This document shows positions 1 through 11,600 of a stretch of DNA of 64,000 nucleotides, piece by piece. Origin of the DNA: Hormiphora californensis (lineage: Eukaryota > Ctenophora > Tentaculata > Cydippida > Pleurobrachiidae). The stretch spans positions 267,501 to 331,500 of the forward strand of contig CM035353.1 of NCBI GenBank assembly GCA_020137815.1. The letters run 5' to 3'. Position 1 is the stretch's first letter. Each line of letters begins with the position of its first letter. Position numbers and translations under genes: made by a program. Below the pieces are notes generated by a model. The model was not told the DNA's origin and made no database searches. It saw only the letters and a list, made by a program, of their open reading frames with translations.

Positions 1-459
1 AGGGCGGGGTGAGGGTAAAACGTACCTTGAGGGTATCAGAGGGGATAGCACAGGGGGAGGGGGAGGGAGGAGGGCGGGGTGAGGGTAAAACGTACCTTGA
101 GGGTATCAGAGGGGATAGCACAGGGGAGGAGGGGAGGGAGGAGGTCGGGGTGAGGGTAAAAAGTACCTTGAGGGCATTAGAGGGGGATAGCACAGGGGGA
201 GGGGGAGGGAGGAGGGCGGGGCGGGGTGAGGGTAAAACGTACCTTGAGGGTATCAGAGGGGATAGCACAGGGGGAGGGGAGGAGGGGAGGGAGGAGGTCG
301 GGGTGAGGATAAAACGTACCTTGAGTGCATTAGAGGGGATAGCACAGGGGGAGGGGGAGGGAGGAGGTCGGGGTGAGGGTAAAAAGTACCTTGAGGGCAT
401 TAGAGGGGATAGCACAGGGGGAGGGGGAGGGAGGAGGTCGGGGTGAGGGTAAAAAGTAC
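1..459. repeat. G-rich minisatellite made of copies of an exon/intron junction
   Basis: About seven imperfect units of roughly 55-75 bp. Read on the minus strand, each unit holds the last codons of the neighbouring PLXDC exon (CTGTGCTATCCCCTC...), a splice donor CTCAAG|GTAC(T/G)T, and a C-rich stretch. The unit therefore spans the exon end, the donor and the start of the intron. Some units carry GTACGT, a better donor than the GTACTT of the first one. The plus-strand reading frame through it is low-complexity and not a gene. Confidence 0.9.
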
Positions 460-3400
460 CTTGAGGGCATTAGAGGGGATAGCACAGCCGCTCTTCACCC
501 AATTTGAGTGATCCCTGTGCAGCACGTCCGCATCACTACATTTGCCGGCCTTGGGACACCATTGGCAGGAAAATCCGGGGAGGTCCGCCATGAGGCAATC
601 GTAGCAGTTATCAAGCATGGGACAAACTGGGAGAGAGGGAGAGAACTAGAGAGAGGGATAGGGAGATGGATAGAGAGAGGGATAGAGAGAGGGAGAGAGA
701 GAGAAAGCGGGGAAGTAATTACATAGTTGAGACGGTTCAGATGGTTTAACGATTCAATAAAATAGAGTGACTATTTAATAAAATTGGGAGAATTGAGAAC
801 AGCAGTTTCCTTGCTAAAGACGTCTCAGGAACCTGGAGGAACAGCAGTTTTAACGATAAAAGAGCTAATACATACGTGTGCTATGAACAAATTTGATAGC
901 CGTATTAGATCGAATCTTGGTCTGTTTTGCATCGAGCTTCGAGTACATATGTATCCAGCCTGTGAGAAAATATAATTGAAAATCACTGACTCATTGATGA
1001 TCTTCATCTATCTATAGAATTACAGTCGGACCCCGATTTACCAGAACCCTTATTTACCGGGGAAAAACCTTTCCCCCGAGCATCCCGGTAAATCGGGGTC
1101 TAACTTTATCTATATCTCTCATCTATGTATAGTTCTCGCAAGATTAATGTAGGTCAGTTATAAATCGCCGCTTCCAGTTACCATTTATTGCAGATTTTCG
1201 GTGGTACGCATCAGAGATTCCGACAATAAATCCGCCCGTCTTTTGGGCATCCAGGGAGGGGACCTGAAATGTTGAGAGTGGACAATATTTCTAATATACA
1301 CATACAATAACATACGTTTGAATGTATTTGTTTACTAAATATGTGTGTGTGGTCACTTCAGGTCTGATTGATTGTCTCTTCTTTCCTGATTCGACCACAT
1401 GCGCGTGGTTGCGCGAGAGAGTGTGTGCTGACAATGCGTGCCGCGCAACTCTCTACACCATTTGGCCGAATGGAGGTGTCACTCTACAGGACAAATATAG
1501 CCAGCATATAACATCAGCCTGCACTCCCTTTATACCTGCATGTCTCTACACACTATAATATTATACCAGATTCCTCTCCCTTCCCCGTACATCTCTCTCT
1601 CTTTGGTTACGAAGTTACCCCTTGCCAGAGTGTGAGGTGTCTTCGATACCAATCTCTCTCTCTAACTAACTCACCAAATTGGCACCCCCAATAATGGTAA
1701 CACTGCAACCAAAATGGGGACGTGCCAATTTGATTATACGGGATCACGGTAACGTGACGAGCTTGCAATATCATGCATATATGTTATTGTGGACAGCAAA
1801 CGAGCAGTTAGAGGGAGAGAGATGTATCATGTATGTATCATGTATGAATAATGTGAGATTTAAAGAAGGAATGGATGTTTTTAATGAGCTAAAGAGCTTC
1901 AATGTGTTGAGAGTGGAATGTAATTAGTTTCTCTGAAAACAAAAGACATCCTTAGTTACCAGTACAATAACACTAGGAGCACAAACCGTTGACGAAAAAA
2001 AAGAGATTTCGATCATTTCAGATTAAACCATGAATGAATCTCCCCCAACACTTACTGATTTATATGCGAAGATAATATCGTTGTTGCTCCATAACTGGAC
2101 CTGGAAAGTGTAGGACCCTATATCTGTACGATTCTTCAGATACACGTGATCCCATTGAATAATCTCAATTGAATCTGAGAATGATTTCAATTAATATTTA
2201 GTTGAGCAGCACGGCAGTTAAAACACTGCGAACACACTAAATGTGCCTACACTAAATAAGTATATGTGCTGATAACTGAAATAAACAGATCATGACTGTC
2301 AATATAATGGAATATCAAAACTAACGAAGGTCAGCTGAAATGGTACAACTGTAGTTTTAAATCATATCAACGTACAGCTACTTCAGATTCTAATTTTATG
2401 TAAGTATAACACTCTATTAGGAGATAGAGTAGAGAATACCGGCGGCCTCTAAGGTTGAAAAACATGTAAACTCGGTATTCTCTATTCTATCTAATCATAA
2501 ACATTTGGCTATTACAATCTCTGCTATAACACTCTAATAACTGTACTTGTACAACCCTCTTTCTACGACCCGGAGGAGGGTTATAACATAACAAATTATA
2601 ACCTACCGTTTTTGAAGACGTAAACATGTGAGGAATCACTCTGCCCCGGATTAAATTCCCCGTTTAAGGGGGAAACGGACAGGAGGTATCGAACGTGCTT
2701 AATCATGCCACCTACCATAGACTCGTCCACTGAAAAGGATAAATTATAAAATAGAGGATGTAAAACAAGGTTATATGGCAGTGTGTAGACTTCTCTCATT
2801 ACATAATGTGAACCTGCCAAGTGCTAGATGGAAGTTCCAGGGGAGGGGGAGGGGGAGGGGAGGGAGGAGGGGAGGGGAACGGGGAGGGGGGGGGGGGGGG
2901 GCTCTTCTACTAGTGTCAGCGATATACATCGCTTTGCGATACTCCCTTGTGGGCTGGCAAGCAGAGACACTTATGAAAAAAGAAGAATTGTGTGTAGCAT
3001 CAGATATTTATATAAAATTATTAAATAAGGTTAGTTAAATGATGGACTTACGAAGATTGACGAATCCACCGGTAAAAACTGTGATATTGTTAACAGGCAA
3101 ACCATAGTAAAGGAAGTCTTGTAAAGTTATCGGTGCCGTCTGGGGAGGGGGGGGGGTTATGTTTTATTGTGGAAAAGACAGAGACAGGGACATCGATCTA
3201 AAATGGACGTATTTTTAATGAATAGAGATATCGAACTTATAATAGAGATTATACTGTGAGGTCATGCTGCTGACATGCACACAGTACATTACACATAACA
3301 TCACATATTCGACATCAAACTGGTACTTTGAAAGTGAGATGTAGTATAAAAGTGTATACAAGTTTTGAAGTCTTGAAAAGAGAGAAGGCAGAGAACTTTT

Positions 3401-5399
3401 CAAGAGAGCGGAGAAGTAACCTTACGGGGCACAGAGAGAGAGGGGGTGCAGTCTGGGGCGATCGGTATTTGTCATTTTACCCCTACATCTCACTTTCAAA
3501 GTACCAGTGTGATGTCGAATATGTGATGTTATGTGTAATGTACTGTGTGCACGTTATGACCTCACAGTATAATCTCTATTATAAGTTCGATATCTCTATT
3601 CATTTTACAAAACATGCATGTGTGCAGTGTGAAGGGGTGAACAAACTTGCTATAAATTGACAACTTACATAACCGACGCTTTCTAAATTGGTTGATAATT
3701 TAACTTCCCTCACGCCTTCTAGAGACCCATTGTTTTTGGGGTTTATATCCAGCCACAGGGAACTGTCTGTCGGGAAGGGAGAGGGGGGGGGGGGGGGCAA
3801 TTAACAAACATGAGTTATGTTTCATAGTGGGTCAAAACTGTAATGGGCCCGGAAAGTTCGCTTGAGTGGAATAGGGCCTTTTGACCATACAATTGCTGTA
3901 ACAAAGTGAAAATGTCCGGGTCAATGACAGTCACTGTGCTACATTTCCCCAGAAATTATATTCTCTTGGCCCTATCTCTCTCTCTGGAAAAAAGTGAACG
4001 ATACTCCGCTTTTTCACAGATAAGAAGAGCCCAATCTAAACCCGAGAATTTTACCATAAAGATAAAATTGTCACAATTGTCTTACCAAGGATAATGTATT
4101 AACATATATATACCGCGAGTGCACATATCACTCCCGCTCCGCGCGACCATTTGCACGGTGAAATATGCACTCTGCTTCCGCGGGAGCGTGCAGATATAGG
4201 GGTAGCGGGATATAAGTAAGAACAGTATCCCCTCAGTGTTTTTACACCTTATTCACACACAAACACACAGAATATGACTGACACAGTGCCAAGCGACACA
4301 AATTCTGTCAAATTACACTCACTCTTCCTCTTTCTCTCACTAATTATCCCCTTATCATGTTTTGTTGTTCACTATTTCCAAGAATTCCAATCTCCCTCTC
4401 TCGTATCTCTCTCTTTATCCCTCTCTTCTTTTCACTAATTAAAACTAACAGAACGAGTTCCCTTGTGTGTAACAGGTGTAGAAGTGTATTTTTGTGTAGT
4501 TTTGCTTAGTTTGTACCTTGTTTTGTCACACCTCTCTGTGTGTAATCACCCAAAATTATGATTGTTTTGCTTGTCATGTGCTTTCTCGCGGAATATATAC
4601 TCAATAACGTCCTGCACGGCATGTGCAAGCGCTACTATATCGCACTCGTTACACTCGTGCAATATAGGTGTGAAATGCACTCCAGCTGCGCTGTCGTGCA
4701 TTTCACCTCCATATACGCTCTGCAGTGCAGAGCGTATATGGCGCGCTTGCACTGCGTGCAGAACGTTATGTACTATATATGCACTGAACTGCTGTAGACA
4801 TCACCCACTCACTTCATACACACACAAACACCCACACACATGACCAAGCCTGTACAATTGTCTTACCATTAATGTACACCGCCTTGTAGTAAACATGGTC
4901 GTCCTGAAAAGAATTACTTATGTTATGTCGTTAGTAATTAGCTATTATCATATTAAAATTAACTGCTGAACTGTGTTATTTAATCACCAAATAAAAATAC
5001 ACAAGTATACACAAGCTTACCACTATACAGTCTGATGTGATGTCTTCGCAAAGATCGTCTTCTATAGTTCCTGAAAAGAAACAGATCTCAAAACCACACA
5101 TAAACACAAACAAATTTTGTATAATACAGTTTGTACATTCGTTCTAAAAGTATTTTACCATTAATGGGAACTGATTCTGTTTCTTCCGACAAAGCAACGT
5201 TTGATAGACTTACTGAAAATACAATGTATTTTAATGTATGATGGCAGGGGCATTATGAAAAATCAAATAGCCGCCCAAAATGTTATTTACATATTTTACC
5301 AGTCGTTAATTCATTTAATTAATTCACATAGATTATTTTCTTTATAAATTGATTCAACTTACATGACAAAATTAGTACTGGATATACAAGCGGGACCAT
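460..5399 (-). CDS. PLXDC: PLXDC-like type I membrane receptor, 5' 11 exons (3' part outside window)
   Basis: Coding exons, all on the minus strand in gene order: 5363-5399, 5159-5212, 5021-5070, 4867-4903, 3669-3766, 3052-3139, 2607-2729, 2056-2174, 1182-1263, 876-959, 460-626. Every junction has AG/GT and the phases join without a stop (939 nt, 313 codons). The start at 5399 gives a hydrophobic signal peptide. The middle carries the PLXDC family pattern: a YYG...TGGF segment, FNPGQSDSS, then IIQWDHVYL and an SYTFQ...IIFAYK segment. The exon at 460-626 is a PSI domain (CxxxxxCxxC...CQWC...KCSD...SGC). The transmembrane and cytoplasmic parts expected of the family must lie beyond position 1. 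In vertebrates PLXDC1/2 are cell-surface receptors reported to bind PEDF; ligand binding here is unknown. The family match is from my knowledge of the proteins, not an alignment. Confidence 0.88.
646..706. repeat. GA-rich simple repeat, polypyrimidine tract of an acceptor
   Basis: An imperfect GA/GATA tract. On the minus strand it reads CT-rich and leads into the acceptor CTCTCTCCCAG at 627-633 of the PSI exon. Confidence 0.7.
1021..1105. mobile_element. pogo-like MITE, copy 1
   Basis: Inverted termini CAGTCGGACCCCGATTTACC / GGTAAATCGGGGTC around a short centre, with a TA before the left end. The same termini recur at 14753-14894 and 50996-51067. The terminal sequence and TA target resemble pogo/Tigger-type Tc1/mariner MITEs. 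This copy lies in a PLXDC intron. Confidence 0.7.
2423..2491. repeat. 18-bp inverted repeat in a PLXDC intron
   Basis: GATAGAGTAGAGAATACC at 2423-2440 and GGTATTCTCTATTCTATC at 2474-2491 can pair with one mismatch around a 33-bp loop. Confidence 0.7.
3217..3604. mobile_element. Foldback element with ~125-bp arms
   Basis: Arms 3217-3344 and 3483-3604 are near-perfect inverted copies (ends AATGAATAGAGATATCG / CGATATCTCTATTCATT) around a 138-bp centre. It sits in the PLXDC intron between exons 3669-3766 and 3052-3139. It has no coding capacity, so it is a non-autonomous DNA element or a simple foldback. Confidence 0.85.
4105..4779. mobile_element. ~680-bp non-autonomous DNA element, copy 1
   Basis: Homologous in reverse orientation to 61421-62101 over its full length, with AT-rich TATATA-like edges on both. 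It contains nested perfect inverted repeats: a 31-bp palindrome around TACGCTCTGCAGTGCAGAGCGTA near 4710-4740, and GTGAAATGCAC...GTGCATTTCAC around it. No open protein is convincing. It lies in the PLXDC intron 3767-4866. Confidence 0.85.
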
Positions 5400-7183
5400 A
5401 ATGCTATAGTTAGTTATTGTTGTTAGTTGGCTAAATCTAGTGCCAATGAGTTCATTTAAATTAAAAACTACAATAAAGCAAGCTTAGAATCTTGATCGTG
5501 ATTTTTATAAATGTTTTAATTTTTTTGAAGTAGTGATTGATTTATCTTTTTTTTCTTTACAGCTCGTCTGGATAGTTGCTAATGAGTAATGAAAGTGTGC
5601 AGGAAAGAGGTCACATCACTGTGGTTCTTTTAGGGAGCTCTTTTGTGACGATTCAACCAATATTAATAATTCCCGATTAAGTATAATTGGGCCATGATTC
5701 CAAAAGAATTATCAAATTGCTGTCTCGCCGTGACAAGTATTTGTAAATGTAAATGTAAATGTAAATGTAATATAATCATTTATATATACCACTTTATAGT
5801 GTAAAATAATGGAGCACGCACCAACAGCCTACGCTTGACATACTCTCTCACTTTCAAAAGTGGTACAGATACAAAACACGAGCATAACAAAACACGAACA
5901 TAGAAACACGAACATAAACACGAACATAAAAAACACGAACATACAAAACACGAACATATACCACGAACATTCAAAACACGATCATAATAGTTACTAGAAC
6001 ATCGGGACAAATAAATAGACCAACAAATCAACCCACCGACAAATAAATAGACCAACTAATCAACCCACCGACAGACCACCAAAGTCAAACAAACTGTACA
6101 AATAATGCAAACAATAAATAAATAAATTAGCTGTCCTTCAAACATGCAGTCCTTGAGAGTGTGTATTTCGATACAGAGTTTGTTTCGGTGGATATTATTG
6201 TCTGGACATACAAGGCATAGTTTTTTATCGAGAAAACGTTAAAACGGAGTGTATGGTCTTCACTCTTCTTTCATCATATGTTTGGGCATTGAATACATAC
6301 ATTGAATACATCAACTTCAAAACACAGTAATCTAGCCGGAATTTGGGAGCTAATGCAGGTGTGTGTAAATCAGAGGTTAATACGTATGTGTTCAGTTTGA
6401 AGACTCTTCAAATTGAACAGTGAGGCGTGAGCGTCTCAAAAAGCCGAATTTCAGTTCCATTCAATACAGCGCTTAAATCAAATGGTTCACTACTGGTAAC
6501 CAGATAACTGATACACAATTTACCACTTTCTAAAGCGATCTCGATGAGGAGGCCCTTGTAAAACAGAGCAGATTCAACGCCTCCGACTCGAAGAGTTCTT
6601 AGCGCTACCGAATGATCATGAGATAGGAACTAGCCAAAGTGTCATACAAAATCAGAACCTACGTTTATAACAACAACCGTCTGATATCAATGGATTTAGC
6701 ATCCAAGATTTTAACTTTTGTCTTGGCAAACGTTGCTGGCCCCCGATAGCGCGGGATAAGGCAGCGCTTTTCAAACTTTTGTCAAAACTAAAAACAGCGC
6801 CGAAAAAACGAAACAGTTTGATCACAGAAAAAGGTCTGAAAATGAGAACGCGCGCGTTATTAATCAGTGTCGCGCGGTACTTATTTGCGCGTCCATCGCG
6901 CATGAGGCACGCACAGTGCTGTACTTTAACTACAAGGGAGTCGTATGTCGGCCGCTGGTTCAAGGTTTTATCATTCCGCCAAACAATTCACGCGAGAAAA
7001 TAAAACTTCAAATTGAAGTTATATTTTTAGGAACGGGGGTAGGGATTATCAAGTCATTGAAGGGGTACCAGGAATAATTTTAGTTGCTCAATTACAGGAT
7101 ACAGACACGTATGGGAGACTTTTGGAAGAGTGATACTTGGTAATTGGTTGGGAGGTACTATTATAATAGTAGTTTTATACTAT

Positions 7184-7412
7184 AGTCGAATTTTTTAATC
7201 AAGGGACGGGGGGGTCTTTTTGACGTTATTTCAAACGCGCATATCTCCGGTTCCTGATAAGATAAAGACTTGAAATTTGAAGGTTATAAAGAACTTGGCA
7301 TGATCTTCCCAACCTCCAAATTTAAAGTCTCTATCTCATCAGGAACCGGAGATATGCGCGTTTGAAATAAGGTCAAAAAGACCCCCCTGTCCCTTGATTA
7401 AAAAATCCGACT
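7184..7412. mobile_element. Foldback element with 87-bp arms
   Basis: Arms 7184-7270 and 7326-7412 are inverted copies with a few mismatches (ends AGTCGAATTTTTTAATCAAG / CTTGATTAAAAAATCCGACT) around a 55-bp loop. The sequence GTAAAGTCGGATTTTTT just outside the right end recurs near 21217, which suggests a family. Confidence 0.85.
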
Positions 7413-8102
7413 TTACTCGGGGGTTGGCAGGTTAAAGCAACATTAATATGCATAATATGGTATCCCGAAATTAAGATGCCAGACATTTTTGTGCCTCATT
7501 TCGAGTTTTTGATTTCAACCCTTTTTCCCTGCTCATGCTTTTTTTGCGAGAATTCTGAAGTGCATTACTATTTAGGAGCAACTTTGCATACCATAATAAT
7601 TTGGGGCAAATTGAACTCGGGATACCATTATTTGGGGTAAGTTTGGGGGATTAGGGTTGAGACACAATCATAACAAGTTGGTTTGCTTAGCAAAATTGGA
7701 GATGAAAAAAAGTGAGCATATATAATAGGAAGAATAATATAAATGGCAACTCTATCTCTCAGATGTATCCTAGAAACACGTGGCCTGTAGACGACAGCAA
7801 ATAAATATCTCACACGCTTCAACTATACCACATGAGTGTGTGTTGTATATATGCAATGTACAATACATTAAATACACCACCGGTAAAAACAACACACACG
7901 ACAATCCGAGAGAGATATATAAAACGCAGCTAGAGCTCAAGTAATACACTCCTACTTTAAATATAAAAACCAATGCACGGTGTAAACAACGTAAATAACA
8001 GAACTAATAGAACACCAAAAAAGCTAGGAATAGTGCTATATCCGTCAACAGAGACCGTTTCTATAGAGGCGGGACAATTACTTACACACACAGTGAGTGA
8101 CA

Positions 8103-8108
<6 letters not shown>

Positions 8109-8139
<31 letters not shown>
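8109..8139. repeat. (CA)n microsatellite
   Basis: About 15 CA dinucleotides. Confidence 0.95.
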
Positions 8140-8141
<2 letters not shown>

Positions 8142-8609
8142 TCTAATTATATGATGAAACCAACAGAGTACAGACCATCTAGAACTGAAAAGTAGTCACA
8201 ACCCTGTCTATTACAGATAAATATTTATCTCCCTCTAATTATATATGAGCTTCCTCTCTCTTTCATTAGACAGCTTAAACAGTTTCACAAGGAATGTGTG
8301 TGTGATTGTGTGTACATTTCTGTGTGTGTGCGTTCGTGTGAAGATCCTTGCAGAGCGCCAGAGCTAGTGTTGCAGAGAGCTGCATGATAATCACATTGTT
8401 ACCTATACAACACTCTACCAGTAGGTAGCTATATCTCTTGTGTGGCACACTCTCACAATATCTTGGTAACGCACTTACCCATATCTTGCAGTCTCGCTAA
8501 AACGTGTCTTACTACCGCGAGGGGTAATATCGTTACCAACACAATATCAGAATGTTATAATTTAAATTACCCTAGTATATTAATATTATCACACCGGTAT
8601 TATAATTCT

Positions 8610-11600
8610 CTACTCCGTTTTCCAACTCTCACCATCTAGTCCTGCATCATACCTAATCGGACCCCAAATGTCCCCTGCACCTCCGGCCCCACTTGACCGC
8701 TGCTGCTGCTGCTGGAGACCTCCATTAGACCCATTCTCCTGCTGGAAGAGAGACTGGAACCGAGATGTTTGCCGGGAGTTAGGAAGCAGAGCGAACTCGG
8801 AGAATGGGTTGGCTGCATTGGGTGCAAACCAGTCGTCTACCGATGTAAGAGGATTGAAAAGGCTGTATTGGGACATCATGGCGGGTGGTTGCTGCTGAGG
8901 GGGTGGTGGCTGCTGAGGTGGTGGCGGCTCAGACCGTGGGACATGTTGTGGAGAAGATGCCCACGAGTTCATGAACTTGTTGGAACGGTGTCGGAGTCGC
9001 TTCTCCTCCTGAACCGCCGCATCAAACTGCTCCGAGATCTCCGGTTTCTCCAGTTCCGACCTAAGCTGCTCCGACAATCTATAGTCCTGGAACAGGTCTG
9101 GCATAACGGGAGGAGGTGGTGGTGGGATATGGTGGTGGGTGGGTGGTGGGATGTGGTGGTGGGCGGGTGGTGGGATATGGTGGTGGGCGGGTGATGGGAT
9201 ATGGTGGTGGGCGGGTGATGGGATATGGTGTGGCGATGATGATCGGGGTGGTGTTGATACTCGCTGCTTCACCGGTTCGGGTTTCCTACTCTCGGCTCCG
9301 CTACTGCACCCTGCCTGGATAACGGGCTGCCTGAGTTCAGGTTTCACAACATTGATATCCTTTGCCTTCTTGATCGGGTTACTGGTTACAGCAGATGGAG
9401 AGGGAATCGGTTGTTCCTTAATCCTTGGCTTCACGATACTTGTCATTTTCTCTGCTTTTGGCGGATCCATCTTAACTATCTCTGTCTTAGGAGCGGCCGG
9501 ATGTAACACCGTTTCCGAAGTTACATGTTTTAATGAAGGAGCAGGGGTGTTTTTCTTCTTGGTAACCTTGGTAACAGGTGGCGCCACGGTCACTTTGACT
9601 GGTTTGTGTGTCTCTGGTACCACCTGGGGGACGGCAGCGGCCAGAGATGCCGCTTCTCTCAGCTTCTTTTTCTTTTGTTTAGCCGTTAGGACAGGTTGAG
9701 GGGGTGAAACAGGTATTTGTTGTACAACTTGTATCTCGCTCTTTATCTTCTTTTTAGGTTTAACCTGCACCTGATCAGCCGGTTGTTTTGGCGGGACGGC
9801 AACCTGTTTTGGGGGTATGGTGGGGGCTGGACTGATCACTATGGGGGTACTAAAGAACAGGTAACTCTGCACAAAGACAACCACAATAGCGCAGAAAGAT
9901 CCGGTGAGGAGAAGAAACCGAAAGGAGACCTCCCAGATCGGCTTCTTCAGGGTAGCCAGACACGGGGTGACCATATGGGGTGGTACTTTAGTTACAACTG
10001 GAATTGTCAGTGTCTCCCCCGAGGATGGAACTACGGACAGAGTGAACTCGCTATACGCGTAGTGGAAGTTTGGGGAGAAGTTGATCTTTAGGAGATGTGC
10101 GGTGTTGGGAGGAAGGGAGAAAGGAGAGCAATTGATCACTGTCACCCCATATCCCTGGCAGCTCGCCCCGTTAATCCTGATATCAGTTATCGTGGAAGAG
10201 AGATCTCCGACATTCTTCAATGTAAAGGAGCGGTTGACGTTCACAAAACCCGGTTCTAGGGTCCCCTCCTCGGAATAGTGACACTCTGATAACAGGCTCT
10301 CGGGGATGGATAGCACCAAACTGGACTTTTTCTCAAACATTAATTCCCCCTTTGCGGCGGTGGTCGAGTATAGTATGGGTTCAAAGAGCGTTAGGTTGTT
10401 CCTTACAACCAGGATACTCTTGTGATGACCCACGAATTGCGGTAGAAACTTTACCTTCACGCTTCTCCGCTCCTGAGGCTCCAAAAGGAGCTGGTGGATA
10501 TTTTGGGAGACATCAGATCCTAGTTTTATCCATTTCATCAAGCCACCACCCTGGTCCTCTAAGAAGAAAGCGTTATCAACATTTATCACCTCTTTCCTCA
10601 TACCCAGAATGTCAATCAGTGCCCGGGAGTGTGGATAGTCGTTGATAAAGAACAGCTCCACGTGGACGGGGTGGATGGAGGGATTCACTAAAACCACCTC
10701 CGACACACTAACCTCCTTCACATGGGTAGTAGGGAATTCAACATGCTGCTCGACAAGAGACGGCCATACCATATTAAAATCCACGTTTATGGGGGAGTTA
10801 TCACTAAAGCTCGATTTTATACTCCCCTCAACAGTAAACCTGTCCCTACCAGCCTTCTTCAGGGCGTTGTACTTGCCTTGGAGGTGCTTATACAGTTTTA
10901 ACTCGTAATCAACTTGGTCAAAGTTTAGTCTGCACCCTTTGAAGTACTCCATCTGTTTCCTGACATCACCCGTTAGGAGATAGTTGTATTGGCTGTCTCG
11001 CTCCGGTGTGAATCGTATCTTCCCCACCGAGTTGCTCTGGAGTGGTTTCAAGGTAACGCTTCGTTCCGTCCGGACCAGTGACACCAACTTGGAGGGTGCC
11101 AGCATAACCTTTTCAAGGGGAAATGATTCGTTGAATGTGTTGGTGATCATGAGAGTCATGTGGCTCGTTTTCCCCGGGAACACCTCCTTATAATCCAGAT
11201 GTGGCATGAGGAGGTGCCCCTCCAGCGTTCGGAAAGTCAACGGCAGTTGGATGATATCAAAATTAGTTTCGATGATAAAAAATCCAGACACGTTATGCCG
11301 CATTGAGGGTGTCTTGAGAGTAACATTAACTTGGACAAAGTCCCCCGGGTCTAGTGTTAACATTTGGTGTTGTACGGCATCCTCTCGATAAAACTTCAAC
11401 ATCACCCCCCTGGCCTTCCTCCAAACGTTAGTGTAGTAGACCTCACAAAAGGGCACGTTGGTGAAGTAGTAGTGTAGCTGAACGGGCACGGGGTTCTTGT
11501 TTGACAACTGGAGGATCTTAAACCTGGATTGGTTATATCCAAGCACCTCAAAGTTCAACACCTCTACCGGCTTTTTATCAACTGTCATATCCAAATCACC

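Larger units (their letters stand above)
5400..8609. other. Intergenic region between PLXDC and TMEM131 3' end
   Basis: No gene seen. It holds the PLXDC upstream region, a TAAATG short tandem repeat at about 5743-5772, a run of about eight 13-bp units like AAAACACGAACAT at 5875-5992, a ~48-bp duplicated segment (AAATAAATAGACCAAC) at 6008-6075, the foldback element listed separately, and a (CA)n tract at 8109-8139. Confidence 0.7.

Noticed and set aside
1679..1927. 82-codon plus-strand ORF
   Set aside because: Lies in the intron 1264-2055 of the PLXDC gene on the other strand and has no recognisable feature.
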